NCBI RefSeq assembly: GCF_015160855.1 | Contig: NZ_CP063373.1 | Span: 8,345,001 to 8,409,000 of the forward strand | From: Streptomyces ferrugineus | GTDB taxonomy: Bacteria; Actinomycetota; Actinomycetes; Streptomycetales; Streptomycetaceae | Direction: 5' to 3' | Length of the DNA stretch: 64,000 nucleotides | Shown here: positions 63,313 to 64,000 of the stretch, piece by piece | How positions within the stretch are numbered: the stretch's first letter is position 1 | Layout: every line of letters starts with the position of its first letter | Program-made: the position numbers and the translations under genes | Notes under the pieces: generated by a model | Told to the model about the DNA's origin: nothing | Seen by the model: only the letters and a program-made list of their open reading frames with translations | The model's database searches: none

Positions 63313-64000
63313 TCAGTGCGCCTCCCGGTACGCCGCCGCCTCCTCCAGGTCCAGCCTGCGCAGCAGGGTGCGCAGCATCTCGTCGTCGATGTGGCGACCG
63401 TCCCGCAGCCGCACGAACACCGCGCGCTCGGCGCCGATGACCTGGCGGGACAGTCGGCGGTAGGTGTCGTCGACCGACTCGCCGGTGATGGGGTTGGCCT
63501 GGCCCAGGCGTTCCCAGACGGAGTTGCGGCGGCGCTCCAGGACGGCTCTCAGCCGGTCGGCCAGGGGGTCGGGGAGGGCGTTGCGTTCGTCGGAGAGGAG
63601 TTCCTCCAGACGTTGTTCGGCGGCGCGGGAGGCCTGGGCCTGGGCGTTCGCCTCGGCGAGGGTCACGGCATGGGCGTCGCGGCCGGGGAGTTTCAGGACG
63701 CGGATCAGCGGGGGCAGTGTGACGCCCTGGACGACCAGGGTGCCGATGACCGTGGTGAAGGTCAGGAAGAGGATGAGGTTGCGTTCGGGGAACTCCTCGC
63801 CGCCGTGCACGGTGAGCGGGATCGAGAAGGCGATGGCGAGTGAGACGACGCCTCTCATCGCGGCCCAGGAGACGACGAACGGCCCCTTCCAGGTCGGGTT
63901 CGGCTCGCGCTCCCGGATCCGCGCCGACATCATCCGCGGCAGGAACGTCGCCGGATACACCCACACGAACCGCGAGGCGACGACCACCAGGAAGACGGCG
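63313..64000 (-). CDS. Na+/H+ antiporter (CPA1 family), C-terminal part
   Basis: This is the 3' part of a membrane antiporter gene that begins beyond the right edge. Visible are the last membrane helices (SWAAMRGVVSLAIAFSIPLT, typical of CPA1 transporters; FLTFTTVIGTLVVQGVTLPP) and a cytosolic tail of about 120 residues, helical and charged (QRLEELLSDERNALPDPLAD). It exchanges Na+ (or K+) for protons. The stop lies six bases after the convergent PLP gene. Confidence 0.9.
   Translation of the reverse strand, partial: AVFLVVVASRFVWVYPATFLPRMMSARIREREPNPTWKGPFVVSWAAMRGVVSLAIAFSIPLTVHGGEEFPERNLILFLTFTTVIGTLVVQGVTLPPLIRVLKLPGRDAHAVTLAEANAQAQASRAAEQRLEELLSDERNALPDPLADRLRAVLERRRNSVWERLGQANPITGESVDDTYRRLSRQVIGAERAVFVRLRDGRHIDDEMLRTLLRRLDLEEAAAYREAH

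Overview
The window is a piece of a high-GC actinobacterial chromosome, almost certainly from a Streptomyces. Evidence: GC-rich third codon positions throughout, many GTG/TTG starts, a fused E2-E1 2-oxoglutarate dehydrogenase, a nickel superoxide dismutase with its dedicated protease, mycothiol-type enzymes and an EshA-like shell protein. From memory, the order lon / two-component pair / sucA ... malic enzyme / glutamate-type ABC transporter ... sodX / sodN ... polyprenyl synthase / EshA-like protein resembles the S. coelicolor core chromosome. No tRNA, rRNA or CRISPR array was seen.

Layout. 1-25.7 kb is core chromosome: the 5' part of lon behind a HspR-type inverted repeat, a rhomboid-like membrane protein, a spermidine-synthase-like protein, a response regulator/histidine kinase pair, sucA, a Trypco1 plus trypsin/NB-ARC/TPR pair that looks like a STAND-type conflict system, small actinobacterial proteins, a DUF4097/PadR operon with a clear operator, an HTH/Clp-N operon that looks leaderless, an oxidoreductase, malic enzyme, a polar amino acid ABC transporter, a methyltransferase, a CGNR protein, and the divergent sodX and sodN genes.

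25.7-41.1 kb is an integrated mobile element inserted at the 3' end of sodN. At least 108 bp at its left end (sodN tail plus the end of the integrase gene) is repeated identically at 41.09 kb. It carries a tyrosine integrase, an XRE regulator, an excisionase-like HTH protein, a frameshifted DUF3631 ATPase whose 5' part is packed with GGGGAC/GTCCCC words, MobC and a relaxase, a four-gene leftward cargo operon, an HTH-TPR regulator and a Nudix hydrolase. It ends with a lower-GC cassette for a small secreted four-cysteine protein followed by an ABC transporter. No FtsK-like transfer ATPase is visible, so it looks mobilizable rather than self-transmissible.

41.1-47.6 kb begins with a collapsed sister of the same element: shrunken fragments of integrase, relaxase and HTH-TPR regulator, in the same order and orientation as in the intact element. 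It continues with a Sec-secreted Rhs/YD-repeat polymorphic toxin (papain-fold deamidase-type tip) and its immunity gene. A degenerate third copy of the att core lies just after the immunity gene, so the toxin pair may be cargo of the older element.

47.6-64 kb returns to core-like genes: methyltransferase, mycothiol-dependent enzyme and GNAT operon, a GT-C-like membrane protein, a PiT phosphate transporter, a six-gene leftward operon with an ECF42-like sigma factor and its YciI/DGPF partner, a TetR regulator facing that operon across 14-bp direct repeats, a GNAT, a polyprenyl synthase next to a family 2B encapsulin-like shell protein, a peptidoglycan amidase, a PLP enzyme, and the 3' part of a Na+/H+ antiporter gene.
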